Counted from the first letter of the stretch, positions 17,507-26,781 are shown. The stretch is 64,000 nucleotides of DNA from Flavimaribacter sp039888615 (GCA_039888615.1 JBDQQS010000009.1), one strand, 5' to 3'. A program made the numbers and translations. Notes: generated from the sequence alone by a model not told the origin.

Positions 17507-18187
17507 ATGGCGGCTCAAAAACACAGCAAGCGGTTCCCGGTCAGGACGATCGGCCTCGCCGTTGTCCTGGTCCTGCTCGCCAGCGCTGTTGCGGTATACG
17601 TGAACCAGGCGCCTTCTGGCAACACGCCAGATCAGACGACGGTCGCGGTTTCCGACTGTTCGGCGGCCGGAGACCTTGGCCGCAGGATCGCGCCGCTCGC
17701 CGTGGGCGACATCGCGGCGATGGGGGTCATAGACACGCGCCAGTCGCTTGCGGGCCTTGCCTTCGACGGACCGGACGGAACGCAAATGACGCTGGGCGAT
17801 TTCGGCGGCAAGACGCTGCTGGTCAATCTCTGGGCGACCTGGTGCGTGCCCTGCCGCGAAGAGATGCCCACCCTCGACAGCCTGCAGGCCGAGCTGGGCG
17901 GCGAGGACTTCGAGGTCGTGGCGATCAATATAGACACCGGCGGCGACGAAAAACCGAAGAATTTTCTCGACGGGATCGGGATCCAGGATCTGGCGTTCTA
18001 CCGCGACAATTCAATGGGCGTCTTCAACGAGTTGAAGAAGCAGGGCCACGCGGTGGGTTTGCCGGCGACGCTGCTGATCGACGAGAACGGCTGTCCCGTC
18101 TCGCGCATGTTCGGCCCGGCCGACTGGTCCGGCGAAGACGCGAAGGCCTATCTTCAGGCCGCCATGGCGCCGCAGGGCGAGGACTGA
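17507..18187 (+). CDS. tlpA: TlpA-like membrane-anchored thiol:disulfide oxidoreductase
   Basis: About 226 residues: one N-terminal membrane anchor (TIGLAVVLVLLASAVAVYV), then a periplasmic thioredoxin fold with the redox motif WATWCVPCREEMP and the cis-Pro region VGLPATLLIDENG. TlpA-type proteins reduce periplasmic thiols in cytochrome oxidase assembly. The ATG at 17507 follows GGAGAAG; an in-frame ATG at 17477 overlaps the argH start codon and has no ribosome site. The argH-tlpA head-to-head arrangement is known from Rhizobiales. The 28-base gap means the promoter must lie inside argH. Confidence 0.9.
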   Translation: MAAQKHSKRFPVRTIGLAVVLVLLASAVAVYVNQAPSGNTPDQTTVAVSDCSAAGDLGRRIAPLAVGDIAAMGVIDTRQSLAGLAFDGPDGTQMTLGDFGGKTLLVNLWATWCVPCREEMPTLDSLQAELGGEDFEVVAINIDTGGDEKPKNFLDGIGIQDLAFYRDNSMGVFNELKKQGHAVGLPATLLIDENGCPVSRMFGPADWSGEDAKAYLQAAMAPQGED

Positions 18188-18196
18188 CGGGCGAAA

Positions 18197-19069
18197 TCAG
18201 GCGCTGTCTTCGTCAAGCCGCAATCCGGTCTTGTCTTCGACATAACGCACGAAGGCGGTGACCGGCGCGCCCGGTCCGAGCTTTTCATCCGCGTCTTCCC
18301 ATATGGCCCGTCCCGCCTCGAGAAACGGCAGGTCGAGGCCCAGTTCGCGGCCGAGGCGCGTTGCGATCTCGACATCCTTGTGCATGAGCGACAGCTTGAA
18401 GCCGTCCTCGAATTTTCGGTTCAGCACATCCTGATGCAGTCGCTCGGTGGTCCAGAAACTCTGACCGGTGGAGACGTTGAGGACATCCGCCATGGCGGAT
18501 GGATCAAGACCATAGGCCTTGCCGATCAACATCGCCTCTGTCGTTCCGATAACGGTCATGGCGGTGATGATGTTGTTGATGGTCTTCATCGCATGGCCTG
18601 CGCCCAGTGGACCGACATGGTGCGTCGCCTTGCCCATGACGTCGAGGAGCGGCCTCGCCCGGGTGACATCGGCGTCCGATCCGCCGACCATGAAAACGAG
18701 CGTTGCGCTTTCCGCGCCCCAACTGGCGCCGGAAACGGGCGCGTCGACCATCGAAACGCCTTTTTCAGCCAGCCTCTGAGCAGTCTCCCGCGTGAGCCAC
18801 GGTTCGGCGGAGCTCGTATCGACCAGCAGCGACCCGGCCTTGCAAACGGGCAGGATTTCATCGACGACTGATGCGACCACGCCGCCGTGCGGCAGCATGG
18901 TGATGATGATGTCGGCGTCCTGCGTTGCTTCCGCCGCCGATTGTCTTCGGTCCATGTCCTTTCCCGCCTCCGGGTCGAGGTCGTAACCGACCACCTTGTA
19001 ACCCGCTGTAGCGAAATGACGCGCCATGGCGCCGCCCATGACGCCAAGCCCGATGAAACAGATCTGCAT
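18197..19069 (-). CDS. NAD(P)-dependent beta-hydroxyacid dehydrogenase (3-hydroxyisobutyrate dehydrogenase family)
   Basis: A 290-residue member of the 3-hydroxyisobutyrate/6-phosphogluconate dehydrogenase superfamily. The Rossmann motif is FIGLGVMGGAMARHFATAG at the N-terminus; the substrate-binding block is VDAPVSGASWGAESATLVFM; the catalytic lysine is in GAGHAMKTINNII. The exact hydroxyacid (3-hydroxyisobutyrate, tartronate semialdehyde or a related one) cannot be assigned, and no pathway neighbours help. It converges on tlpA with a 9-base gap. Confidence 0.85.
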   Translation of the reverse strand: MQICFIGLGVMGGAMARHFATAGYKVVGYDLDPEAGKDMDRRQSAAEATQDADIIITMLPHGGVVASVVDEILPVCKAGSLLVDTSSAEPWLTRETAQRLAEKGVSMVDAPVSGASWGAESATLVFMVGGSDADVTRARPLLDVMGKATHHVGPLGAGHAMKTINNIITAMTVIGTTEAMLIGKAYGLDPSAMADVLNVSTGQSFWTTERLHQDVLNRKFEDGFKLSLMHKDVEIATRLGRELGLDLPFLEAGRAIWEDADEKLGPGAPVTAFVRYVEDKTGLRLDEDSA

Positions 19070-19093
19070 TGCTCCCCTCCCTTGAATGCCGGA

Positions 19094-20503
19094 TCATTCC
19101 GGCCGTGCGCCCTGCGACCAGACTGAAAGCGGGTGTTCGAGCCCCCGGATCGCCTGATCCGGGTGCAGCTTCAGCTCCTCGAACTCCCGGCCGTCGCCAT
19201 GACCGTTGCGTTCGGATTTCGCCTTGCACACCAGTTCGTCGCTGGCGACGAGATTGCACTGGAGACTGCGCGTCAGCGCCTCCAGCCGGCTTGCGGCGTT
19301 GACCGTCGTGCCGATGACGGCGAATTCCAGACGGTTGGCGCCGATGTCGCCGAGCACGACCGGACCGTAGTGCAGGCCGAAACCGGCCCTGATTTCCGGC
19401 AGTCCGTGGGCGCTGCGAATACTGTTGAATTCCTCCAGGCTCTTCATCATGGCCTGGGCGCAGCGCAACGCGTTGTAGGCGTCTTCTTCCCCGGCGATCG
19501 GCGTGCCGAAGGTCGCCATCAGCCCGTCGCCGAGATATTTGTCGAGCGTGCCGCCAAACCGGAAGACCTCGCGCTCCATCCGTCCATGGAATTCGCGCAG
19601 CATGCGGATCACCTCTTCCGGCTCCTGTCCGTCGGAGAGTTTGGTGAAACCGACGATGTCGACGAAAAGCACCGCCACATTCTGGGTGCGGACCTGTTTC
19701 AGGGGATCGTCATTGTGCGACAGTTCCTCGACCACGTTGGGAGAGAAATACCGGGCGAGGTTGGTGCGCTCCCGCTCGACGGCGGCGTGGCTGCGCAGCA
19801 GGTCGCCCGCGCGTTTTACCGCGAGCGCCAGGATTCCGGCCACGAGCAGAAAGGCGATGAGCTCCTGGAAGCGCAGGCCGAAATCGATGGCGTTGGGATC
19901 GAGCATGTGGGCGAGTTGCTGATCGGGCGCAAACAGCGCATAGATCGCCTCGCTCCATTCCGGGTGCGCGTTGGGGAAGAAATAGACATAGGCGACGCCG
20001 AGGACCCATAGCCCGGTCGTCCACGTCGCAAAGGCGAAGCAGGTTCGCCAGGAATAGTGCAACGTGCCTGCGGCAAGCAGCACGAAGAAGAACATGAAGG
20101 CGTTATAGCGATATTGCATGGCTGTCGGCCATTCGGAATTGTCGAACGGGTTCGGCGCCACCGTGATCAGCGTCATCAGCACGAGATCGCAAAACAGGAG
20201 GAACAGTTCCGCGCGGGACTGACCGACAGTGCCGACCTTGAGCTGGATCCAGCCGATAACAGAAAAAAGCACCAGATATGCGTGATAATAGAGGACGCCC
20301 CATTGCGGATTCACGATGGGCAGCATGACGGCGATGATCGCCATTGCGATCCATCGCGCCTGCACAGCGAGCAGCAGGCCTGATTGCTTCGCCCTGACCA
20401 GGGCGGCGTCGGCGTATTCCTCCGCCTCGCGTTTCGACTCTGCGAATGTATCCTGCGTGAACTGGGTTAGCGGGACGCCAGGCGGTTCGGCGAATGCGGT
20501 CAC
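19094..20503 (-). CDS. Membrane-bound class III adenylate/guanylate cyclase
   Basis: About 469 residues. The N-terminal half holds roughly six transmembrane helices (for example WIAMAIIAVMLPIVNPQWGV and MFFFVLLAAGTLHYSW), followed by a short linker (RERTNLARYFSPNVVEEL) and a class III cyclase domain. Catalytic features include the metal-binding VLFVDIVGFTKLSDG, KYLGDGLMATFG, and the transition-state block GDIGANRLEFAVIGTTVNAA with its Asn and the Arg of SRLEALTR. The start is probably the GTG at 20503, 8 bases after GGAGGG; a longer reading to 20581 lacks a ribosome site. Signal and product (cAMP or cGMP) unknown. Confidence 0.88.
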   Translation of the reverse strand: MTAFAEPPGVPLTQFTQDTFAESKREAEEYADAALVRAKQSGLLLAVQARWIAMAIIAVMLPIVNPQWGVLYYHAYLVLFSVIGWIQLKVGTVGQSRAELFLLFCDLVLMTLITVAPNPFDNSEWPTAMQYRYNAFMFFFVLLAAGTLHYSWRTCFAFATWTTGLWVLGVAYVYFFPNAHPEWSEAIYALFAPDQQLAHMLDPNAIDFGLRFQELIAFLLVAGILALAVKRAGDLLRSHAAVERERTNLARYFSPNVVEELSHNDDPLKQVRTQNVAVLFVDIVGFTKLSDGQEPEEVIRMLREFHGRMEREVFRFGGTLDKYLGDGLMATFGTPIAGEEDAYNALRCAQAMMKSLEEFNSIRSAHGLPEIRAGFGLHYGPVVLGDIGANRLEFAVIGTTVNAASRLEALTRSLQCNLVASDELVCKAKSERNGHGDGREFEELKLHPDQAIRGLEHPLSVWSQGARPE

Positions 20504-20584
20504 GATCACTGCCCTCCATCGTGGATTGCGCGGGTAACATATGGGTTGGCGACAGACCAATACCAGATTGCATGGTTGCAATCT

Positions 20585-21091
20585 TCAGATCAACTTTTCG
20601 TAGATCGCATGGTTCTCATCGTCGAAGCAGACGAAATTCAGCGTCTCTAGCCGGTCGCCCAACGGGAATGACCTGACGGCCGCAATGGCGATTTCGGCGG
20701 CCTCGCGTTTCGGAAAACGATAGACGCCCGTACTGATGTTGGGAAAGGAGATGCTGCGGATATCGCGCCCGATCGCAAAATCGAGACAGGATCGGTAGCA
20801 GCTTTCAAGCAGCTCCGCTTCACTATCGCCGCCGCCGTTCCAGATCGGACCGACGGTGTGGATGACATAGTTCGCCGGGAGGTCGCCGGCCGTCGTGATG
20901 ACGGCGTCTCCCGGCGCGCAAGGCCCTTGTCTGCTGACAATCTCCTTGCAGGCTTCGAGAATGGAAGGACCGCCCCTGAGGTGGATTGCGCCATCGACGC
21001 CCCCGCCGCCCATCAGCGAGGAGTTTGCGGCGTTGACGATTGCATCGGCGGCCACCGTCGTTATGTCGGCCTTCAGAAGATTGATTTTCAT
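20585..21091 (-). CDS. Macro domain protein (O-acetyl-ADP-ribose deacetylase type)
   Basis: A 168-residue single macro domain, the class that binds ADP-ribose and removes acetyl or ADP-ribosyl groups. Signature blocks are ADAIVNAANSSLMGGGGVDG (residues about 15-35), GDAVITTAGDLPANYVIHTV and SISFPNISTGVYRFPKREAA, all at YmdB/MacroD-like spacing. It follows the secreted thioredoxin-like gene by 10 bases on the same strand, so the two are probably cotranscribed, although one product is cytosolic and the other exported. Confidence 0.92.
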   Translation of the reverse strand: MKINLLKADITTVAADAIVNAANSSLMGGGGVDGAIHLRGGPSILEACKEIVSRQGPCAPGDAVITTAGDLPANYVIHTVGPIWNGGGDSEAELLESCYRSCLDFAIGRDIRSISFPNISTGVYRFPKREAAEIAIAAVRSFPLGDRLETLNFVCFDDENHAIYEKLI

Positions 21092-21101
21092 TGCGCAGAC
21101 G

Positions 21102-21572
21102 TCATCCCGGGTATTTCGCGAGCGCAGACTTCATCATCCGCTGGAGATCGCCCGGAGAGTCCGTATCCAGAAGATGAGGGTAGTCCTTGTAGCGTCCGGT
21201 GAGGCCGGAAACGAGCCGACCCCGCGGCGACAGAACCATTGTTCGCGGGATATAGACGCCATAGGCGCCGTATCGCGCCTTGATATCCGCCTCGGTGTCC
21301 CGGTCGACGAGCACCATGACCATCGATTTGGACAAATTGACGACCGACCGGTTGTAGAACTGGCGACGGTAACGCCGGCAATGGGGGCACCAGGTCGTGT
21401 GGAAGACGACCAGTATGGGTCTGTTTGTGCTGCGGGCCTCCGCCAGTCCGTCCTGGAAGGTTTTCCAGTCGATATTCGCGCCGTTCCAGCGATTGGCGAT
21501 TTTGGGCGCGTCGGCATAGGCGCAGGTCGCGGCCCAGACAAAAACGATTGCCGCAAGAAATAGTCTGGTCAT
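21102..21572 (-). CDS. Secreted thioredoxin-fold protein (CPHC)
   Basis: A 156-residue protein with a signal peptide (MTRLFLAAIVFVWAATCAYA) and a thioredoxin fold with the redox motif FHTTWCPHCRRYRRQF near residue 60 and a cis-Pro segment in GVYIPRTMVLSPRG. The CPHC active site resembles DsbA-like oxidants, but the domain is the short thioredoxin type, so direction of electron flow is uncertain. It probably acts in the periplasm. The macro-domain gene follows 10 bases downstream. Confidence 0.85.
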   Translation of the reverse strand: MTRLFLAAIVFVWAATCAYADAPKIANRWNGANIDWKTFQDGLAEARSTNRPILVVFHTTWCPHCRRYRRQFYNRSVVNLSKSMVMVLVDRDTEADIKARYGAYGVYIPRTMVLSPRGRLVSGLTGRYKDYPHLLDTDSPGDLQRMMKSALAKYPG

Positions 21573-21644
21573 GAAATGCGTTCCCCATATTATGAAACCC
21601 AGACTATCATAACTTCCGGCTTCATGCGCGCTGGCGGCGCACTG

Positions 21645-23066
21645 TCACCTTCGCCAGAAGGCTGGCATAAAAAGCGCGAAGACGCACATGATTTCCAGCC
21701 GGCCGATAATCATTTCGCCAGCCAGCATCCATTTGGCGAGATCCGGCAGATCGGCGAAATTCCCGGCCGGACCTATGACGCCGCCGATCCCTGGCCCCAC
21801 ATTGGCGAGCGCTGTGGCGGAGGCGCTAGCCGCGGTGGCGAAGTCCATTCCCATCAGAGAATAGACCAGGGCGCAAAAGAGGAATGTGATCGCGTAGAGA
21901 AAGGAGAAGATCATGACGGACGTCGAGACTTCATCCTCGATGCGACGCTCGCCATAACGCGGGATGACGATCCAGTTCGGCCGCACAAGCCGGCTCAGCG
22001 TAGCGTTGACGACCTGGTGGAGGATCACGAAGCGGAACTGCTTGAATCCGCCGGCAGTCGATCCGGCGCATCCGCCGACAAAGGTGATGATGAAGAAGAC
22101 GCCGACGGCGGCTGGTCCCCACAAGAGATAGTCTTCGGATGCGAACCCTGTCGTTGTCACCACTGAAACGACGTTGAAAAGCACCGGCGCGAGGTCGTGT
22201 ATGTCCGCTTCCGGATGGAATCCGGCGCGATACAGGACAATCGCCAGCGTGGTGAAGACTATGACGCCAGCATAGTAGCGGATCTGGACGTCGTTCTGCC
22301 AGGACCCGGTCGAAAGCCTGATGAGAAAGAGAAACGGAACGCCGCCGATGAACATGAAGACTGTGGAGACAAGCAACATCCCGTTTGTCGCGAAATGGCC
22401 CATGGATTCGTCGGAGGTCGAGAAGCCGCCGGTCGACACCGTCGTCATGGCGTGATTGATCGCCTCGAAGCTGGACATGCCGAGAAAGCGATAAGCGATC
22501 GTGCAGGCAAGCGTCAGCGCAACATAGATCAGCAGGATCCGCTCGGCGTATTGCTCGGTTTTCGGAAACGGCTTGTCGGCAGTGTCGGAAGATTCCAGAG
22601 AAAACATCTGCTGACCGCCGCTTCGCATGAAGGGAAGCATCGAAATTCCGAGCACGACGATGCCGAGGCCGCCGATCCACTGGTTGATCGAGCGCCAGAG
22701 CAGAATGCCTGGCGGCATCTCGTCCAGTCCCGTCAGAATTGTCGATCCGGTGGTTGTAAGACCCGACGCGGCTTCAAAAAAGGCGTCGGTGAAACTCAGA
22801 TCGAGGCCCGACAGGAAAAAGGGAATGGCGGAGGCGGCGCTGAACAGGACCCACACCAGCGTCACGAACACGAACACGGAACGCCGCGATATGTGCGGCG
22901 TCTGGCGTCGGGCTGCGAAGAAGACAAGGCTGCTGAGAAAGACGACTGCGAGCGAAGAGGCGAGAAACACCCGCCAGTCAGGATTGCCGACGGCGAAATC
23001 CACCACGCACGGAACGAGCATCGACGCGCCGAGAATGCCCAGAAGCACTGAGAGGGTCTGGATCAT
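21645..23066 (-). CDS. trkH: TrkH family potassium uptake protein
   Basis: A 473-residue polytopic membrane protein of the TrkH/KtrB superfamily, with four pore-loop repeats. Visible pore elements are ASGLTTTGSTILTGLDEMPP, AMTTVSTGGFSTSDESM, VVSVVTTTGFASEDYLLWG and the terminal ALANVGPGIGGVIGPAGNFA. Such channels need a cytosolic TrkA-type NAD-binding partner; none is encoded next to it, so it must be supplied from elsewhere in the genome. It is separate from hbd (66-base gap). Confidence 0.9.
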   Translation of the reverse strand: MIQTLSVLLGILGASMLVPCVVDFAVGNPDWRVFLASSLAVVFLSSLVFFAARRQTPHISRRSVFVFVTLVWVLFSAASAIPFFLSGLDLSFTDAFFEAASGLTTTGSTILTGLDEMPPGILLWRSINQWIGGLGIVVLGISMLPFMRSGGQQMFSLESSDTADKPFPKTEQYAERILLIYVALTLACTIAYRFLGMSSFEAINHAMTTVSTGGFSTSDESMGHFATNGMLLVSTVFMFIGGVPFLFLIRLSTGSWQNDVQIRYYAGVIVFTTLAIVLYRAGFHPEADIHDLAPVLFNVVSVVTTTGFASEDYLLWGPAAVGVFFIITFVGGCAGSTAGGFKQFRFVILHQVVNATLSRLVRPNWIVIPRYGERRIEDEVSTSVMIFSFLYAITFLFCALVYSLMGMDFATAASASATALANVGPGIGGVIGPAGNFADLPDLAKWMLAGEMIIGRLEIMCVFALFMPAFWRR

Positions 23067-23132
23067 TCAGTCCTCCCTCCCATTTGTGACCCCGGTCATT
23101 TCTGGCGTTTAAGAGCCTCCACGGGCGCGTTG

Positions 23133-24014
23133 TCAGCGGGTTGGAACGGGGGTTTCTCCCCGGTAGTCATAGAAGCCGCGACCGGTCTTTTGGCCGAGCC
23201 AGCCAGCCTCGACATACTTCACCAGCAGCGGACAGGGGCGATACTTCGAATCGGCGAGGCCGTCATAGAGCACCTGCATGATGGACAGGCAGGTGTCGAG
23301 GCCGATGAAATCCGCCAGCTGCAGCGGGCCCATGGGATGGTTGGCGCCCAGCCGCATGGCCGTGTCGATCGCCTCGACGCTGCCGACGCCTTCATACAGC
23401 GTATAGATCGCCTCGTTGATCATTGGCAGCAGGATGCGATTGACGATGAAGGCCGGGAAATCCTCGGCCACGGTCACGGTCTTGTCGAGCGAGCCGACGA
23501 AATTGCGCGACGCTTCGAAGGTGACGTCTTCGGTGGCGATGCCGCGCACCAGTTCGACCAGCTTCATGATCGGAACCGGATTCATGAAATGAATGCCGAT
23601 GAAGCGTTCGGGCCGATCCGTGGAGGACGCAAGCCGCGTGATGGAAAGCGATGACGTGTTTGTCGCCAGGATCGCTTCCGGATTGAGGATAGGGCACAGA
23701 TTGGCGAAGATCTTGCGCTTGACCGTCTCGTCTTCGGTCGCGGCTTCGATCACAAGATCCAGCGATGCGAGGTCGGCGACCGCCGGGGCGGCGTGAATGC
23801 GCGAAAGCGCGGATTCGCGCTCCTTGTCTTCCATTTTTCCGGACGACACCTGACGCGCCATGTTGCCGTTGATGGTGGCCAGACCGTCCTTGATGCGGTC
23901 TTCCGAAATATCGTGAAGCCTGACGTCATATCCGGCGACGGCGCAGACATGAGCGATCCCGCTGCCCATCTGGCCCGCCCCGATGATCCCGACCGTCTTG
24001 ATTGCGTTGCCCAT
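23133..24014 (-). CDS. hbd: 3-hydroxybutyryl-CoA dehydrogenase
   Basis: About 293 residues: the N-terminal NAD-binding motif VGIIGAGQMGSGIAHVCA, the catalytic His-Glu pair region GIHFMNPVPIMKLVELVRG, and the C-terminal helical domain with AFIVNRILLPMINEA and GANHPMGPLQLADFIGLD. It interconverts acetoacetyl-CoA and 3-hydroxybutyryl-CoA for butyrate or polyhydroxybutyrate metabolism. ATG 24014 or 24023 are both possible. It lies just downstream of etfBA, separated by a strong terminator, so it is in the conserved cluster but probably has its own promoter or depends on readthrough. Confidence 0.94.
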   Translation of the reverse strand: MGNAIKTVGIIGAGQMGSGIAHVCAVAGYDVRLHDISEDRIKDGLATINGNMARQVSSGKMEDKERESALSRIHAAPAVADLASLDLVIEAATEDETVKRKIFANLCPILNPEAILATNTSSLSITRLASSTDRPERFIGIHFMNPVPIMKLVELVRGIATEDVTFEASRNFVGSLDKTVTVAEDFPAFIVNRILLPMINEAIYTLYEGVGSVEAIDTAMRLGANHPMGPLQLADFIGLDTCLSIMQVLYDGLADSKYRPCPLLVKYVEAGWLGQKTGRGFYDYRGETPVPTR

Positions 24015-24052
24015 GGCTGTCATCCGTAAATATCAAGCGAAACAAAAATAAA

Positions 24053-24082
24053 TGGCCGGGAAGACAACGTCCAGCCCGGCCA
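24053..24082 (-). terminator. Intrinsic terminator of the etfBA operon
   Basis: On the minus strand an 8-base-pair GC-rich stem (TGGCCGGG / CCCGGCCA) with a 14-base loop is followed directly by TTTATTTTTGTTT. It begins about 28 bases after the etfA stop and ends before hbd. Confidence 0.9.
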
Positions 24083-24110
24083 AGGAATTATTCCAGATTG
24101 TTGGTCGGCG

Positions 24111-25040
24111 TCAAAGCGCCTTTTCCAGTTCGGGCAAGGCCTGGAAGAGGTCTGCGACGAGGCCGTAGTCGGCGACCTGGAAGATCGGCGCCTCCTCGTC
24201 CTTGTTGATGGCGACGATGACCTTGGAGTCCTTCATGCCAGCCAGATGCTGGATTGCGCCGGAGATGCCGCAGGCGATGTAGAGGTCGGGCGCGACCACC
24301 TTGCCCGTCTGACCGACCTGCCAGTCGTTCGGAGCGTAGCCGGCGTCGACCGCCGCGCGGGACGCGCCGACGGCGGCGCCCAGCTTGTCGGCCACCGGAA
24401 GGATAACTTCCTGGAACTTCTCGGAGGAGCCGAGCGCCCGGCCGCCGGAGATGATGATCTTCGCAGACGTCAGCTCCGGACGATCGCTTTCCGAAAGCCT
24501 CGCCCCGACGAAGGTCGACAGACCCGGGTTCGCTGCAGCGTCCACGCTCTCGACCGAGGCCGAACCGCCTTCGCCGGCGGCCTGGAAGCCGGCCGTGCGC
24601 ACCGTGATCACCTTCTTCGCATCGGAAGACTGCACAGTCTGGATGGCGTTGCCCGCATAGATCGGACGCTTGAAGGTGTCAGCGCTCACAACATCGGTGA
24701 TGTCGGAGATCTGCATCACGTCGAGCAGGGCGGCGACGCGCGGCATGATGTTCTTTCCGCTGGTCGTGGCCGCGGCCATGATCGTGTCGTAGTCGCCCGC
24801 CAGCGAAACAATGAGCGCGGCCGTCGGTTCGGCAAGGCCGTTTTCCAGTTCGTCGGCCTCGGCGAGCAGCACCTTTGTTACGCCGTCTAGCTTTGCGGCG
24901 TCGTCAGCGACGCCTTTGGCGCCCTTGCCGGCGACCAGCACATGGACGTCGCCGCCGATTTCCTTCGCCGCCGACAGCGCCTTCGCCGTCTGGTCGGACA
25001 GGGCCGCATTGTCGTGATCTGCAAGAAGAAGTGTTGTCAT
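24111..25040 (-). CDS. etfA: Electron transfer flavoprotein subunit alpha
   Basis: About 309 residues. It pairs with EtfB to carry electrons from acyl-CoA and related dehydrogenases to ETF:ubiquinone oxidoreductase. The C-terminal FAD-binding domain shows IIISGGRALGSSEKFQEVI, VGASRAAVDAGYAPNDWQVG, and the family signature LYIACGISGAIQHLAGMKDS. The second ATG (25040) was chosen because the AAAGGA box lies 8-9 bases from it. It starts 16 bases after the etfB stop and is followed by an intrinsic terminator. Confidence 0.96.
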   Translation of the reverse strand: MTTLLLADHDNAALSDQTAKALSAAKEIGGDVHVLVAGKGAKGVADDAAKLDGVTKVLLAEADELENGLAEPTAALIVSLAGDYDTIMAAATTSGKNIMPRVAALLDVMQISDITDVVSADTFKRPIYAGNAIQTVQSSDAKKVITVRTAGFQAAGEGGSASVESVDAAANPGLSTFVGARLSESDRPELTSAKIIISGGRALGSSEKFQEVILPVADKLGAAVGASRAAVDAGYAPNDWQVGQTGKVVAPDLYIACGISGAIQHLAGMKDSKVIVAINKDEEAPIFQVADYGLVADLFQALPELEKAL

Positions 25041-25056
25041 CGTCATTCGTCCTTTA

Positions 25057-25806
25057 TTACAGCACGCCGGCTTCGTTTTTCAGCTTGTCGACCAATTCGG
25101 CGACGCTCTCCACCTTCACGCCGGCCTTGCGGCCTTCCGGCTCCTTCGTCTCGACAACCTTGAGACGCGGAGCGGTGTCGACGCCGTAGTCGGCGACCGT
25201 CTTCTTGTCGAGCGGCTTCTTCTTCGCCTTCATGATGTTGGGAAGCGAGGCGTAGCGCGGCTCGTTGAGACGCAGGTCCGTCGTGACAACAGCCGGCAGC
25301 TTGATCTCGACCGTCTGCAGACCGCCGTCGACTTCCCGCGTCACGTTTGCCACGCCGTCGCCGATCTCGACTTCGGAAGCGAACGTGCCCTGGCTCCAGC
25401 CAAGCAGCGCCGACAGCATCTGGCCGGTCTGGTTGGCGTCGTCGTCGATCGCCTGCTTGCCGACGATCACGAGATCGGGCTTTTCCTCCTCGACGATGCT
25501 CTTCAGGATCTTGGCGACCGCCAGCGGCTCGACCAGATCGTCCGTCTGCACCAGAATGCCGCGGTCCGCGCCCATGGCGAGCGCCGTGCGGATCGTTTCC
25601 TCGGCCTTGGCCGGTCCGATCGATACAGCGATGATTTCCTCGGCCTTGCCGGCTTCCTTGAGGCGGATCGCCTCCTCGACGGAAATCTCGTCGAAGGGGT
25701 TCATCGACATCTTCACATTCGCGAGTTCCACTCCGGAGCCGTCAGATTTCACACGGATCTTGACGTTGTAGTCTACAACCCGCTTCACGGGCACGAGGAT
25801 TTTCAT
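25057..25806 (-). CDS. etfB: Electron transfer flavoprotein subunit beta
   Basis: A 249-residue AMP-binding beta subunit of ETF. Typical blocks are MKILVPVKRVVDYNVKIRV, MNPFDEISVEEAIRLKE, and the signature around VEIKLPAVVTTDLRLNEPRY. It is the first gene of etfBA, with the rhomboid-adenosyltransferase-HIG1 genes upstream on the same strand. The 216-base gap before it should contain its promoter, but no clear -35/-10 pair stands out there. Confidence 0.96.
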   Translation of the reverse strand: MKILVPVKRVVDYNVKIRVKSDGSGVELANVKMSMNPFDEISVEEAIRLKEAGKAEEIIAVSIGPAKAEETIRTALAMGADRGILVQTDDLVEPLAVAKILKSIVEEEKPDLVIVGKQAIDDDANQTGQMLSALLGWSQGTFASEVEIGDGVANVTREVDGGLQTVEIKLPAVVTTDLRLNEPRYASLPNIMKAKKKPLDKKTVADYGVDTAPRLKVVETKEPEGRKAGVKVESVAELVDKLKNEAGVL

Positions 25807-26022
25807 GCGTTTCCCTTTCCCATAGCTCGCCGAGACACGTTTTCGGCGCGATATGCCTTATCTGCCCCTTCTTCCTGTTTCTGACCGAAAGACGACATTA
25901 TCGTACAAGATTCGGCCAGAAATGCAGGAAACGGGCATTTCGGTGCGTTTATCGTGCGGGTCACATATCGGCAAGCGACCGTTTCCGTCAATCGGTTTGG
26001 ACCTGATTTGGCTATTTTGCCG

Positions 26023-26781
26023 CTACCCGCGACCCCAGCGTGGTTGATCCTTCGGCTTGTCCTCCTCAACGACGACAGCGCGCGGCGTCTCGATGCGCCG
26101 ATCGAACAGCGGCACGGCGCGGCGTCTGAACAGGAAGACCAGTACAGCGCCGGCGGCCAGTCCGCCGATATGCGCGCCCCAGGACACGTTGCCCGCACTG
26201 TCGCCGAACAGCATGACGACCTGCAGAATGATCCATATCCCGAGCGGTATCCAGGCCGGCAGGGGCAGGGGAATACGCCCGAAAGCAAGAACCCACAGCC
26301 GGACTTTCGGATGCAGAACGAGATAGGCGGCGACGACGCCGGCGATCGCTCCGGACGCGCCGATGAGCGGCGCCTGGGACTCCGGCATGACATAGCCATG
26401 CAACACGGCGCCGGCGATCGCGCAGAGACAGTAGAAGGCGAGGAAGCGGACATGGCCCATCGCGTCTTCGACATTGTCTCCAAAGACCCAGAGGAAAAGC
26501 ATATTGCCGGCAAGATGGAGGAAATCGCCATGCAGGAAGGCGTAGGTGAGATAGGTCGCGCGTTCGGGAACGAGGACGAGGTCCGGCGTCAGATCGGCAT
26601 AGCCGTTGGCGACCGCCGGTATATATCCGAGGCCGAGAATGGCGGCAGCGGTGAAATCGCTGCCAGCGCCGGCGCCCGCCGTCACCATCCAGATCGCACA
26701 ATTCGCGATGATCAGGCTCAGCGTGACGTATTGCATCCTGATATATTTCAGGCCGTTGCGGTCATGCAGCGGGATAAACAT
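26023..26781 (-). CDS. Rhomboid family intramembrane serine protease
   Basis: About 252 residues with six transmembrane segments. The catalytic serine is in PLIGASGAIAGVVAAYL, the catalytic histidine in VSWGAHIGGLAAGAVL, and the oxyanion Asn in HLAGNMLFLWVFGDNVED. The tail RRRAVPLFDRRIE is cytosolic and charged. The start MFIPLHDRNGLKYIRMQYVT at 26781 is the family-typical one. It is 7 bases downstream of the adenosyltransferase gene and so probably cotranscribed with it. Substrate unknown. Confidence 0.92.
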   Translation of the reverse strand: MFIPLHDRNGLKYIRMQYVTLSLIIANCAIWMVTAGAGAGSDFTAAAILGLGYIPAVANGYADLTPDLVLVPERATYLTYAFLHGDFLHLAGNMLFLWVFGDNVEDAMGHVRFLAFYCLCAIAGAVLHGYVMPESQAPLIGASGAIAGVVAAYLVLHPKVRLWVLAFGRIPLPLPAWIPLGIWIILQVVMLFGDSAGNVSWGAHIGGLAAGAVLVFLFRRRAVPLFDRRIETPRAVVVEEDKPKDQPRWGRG

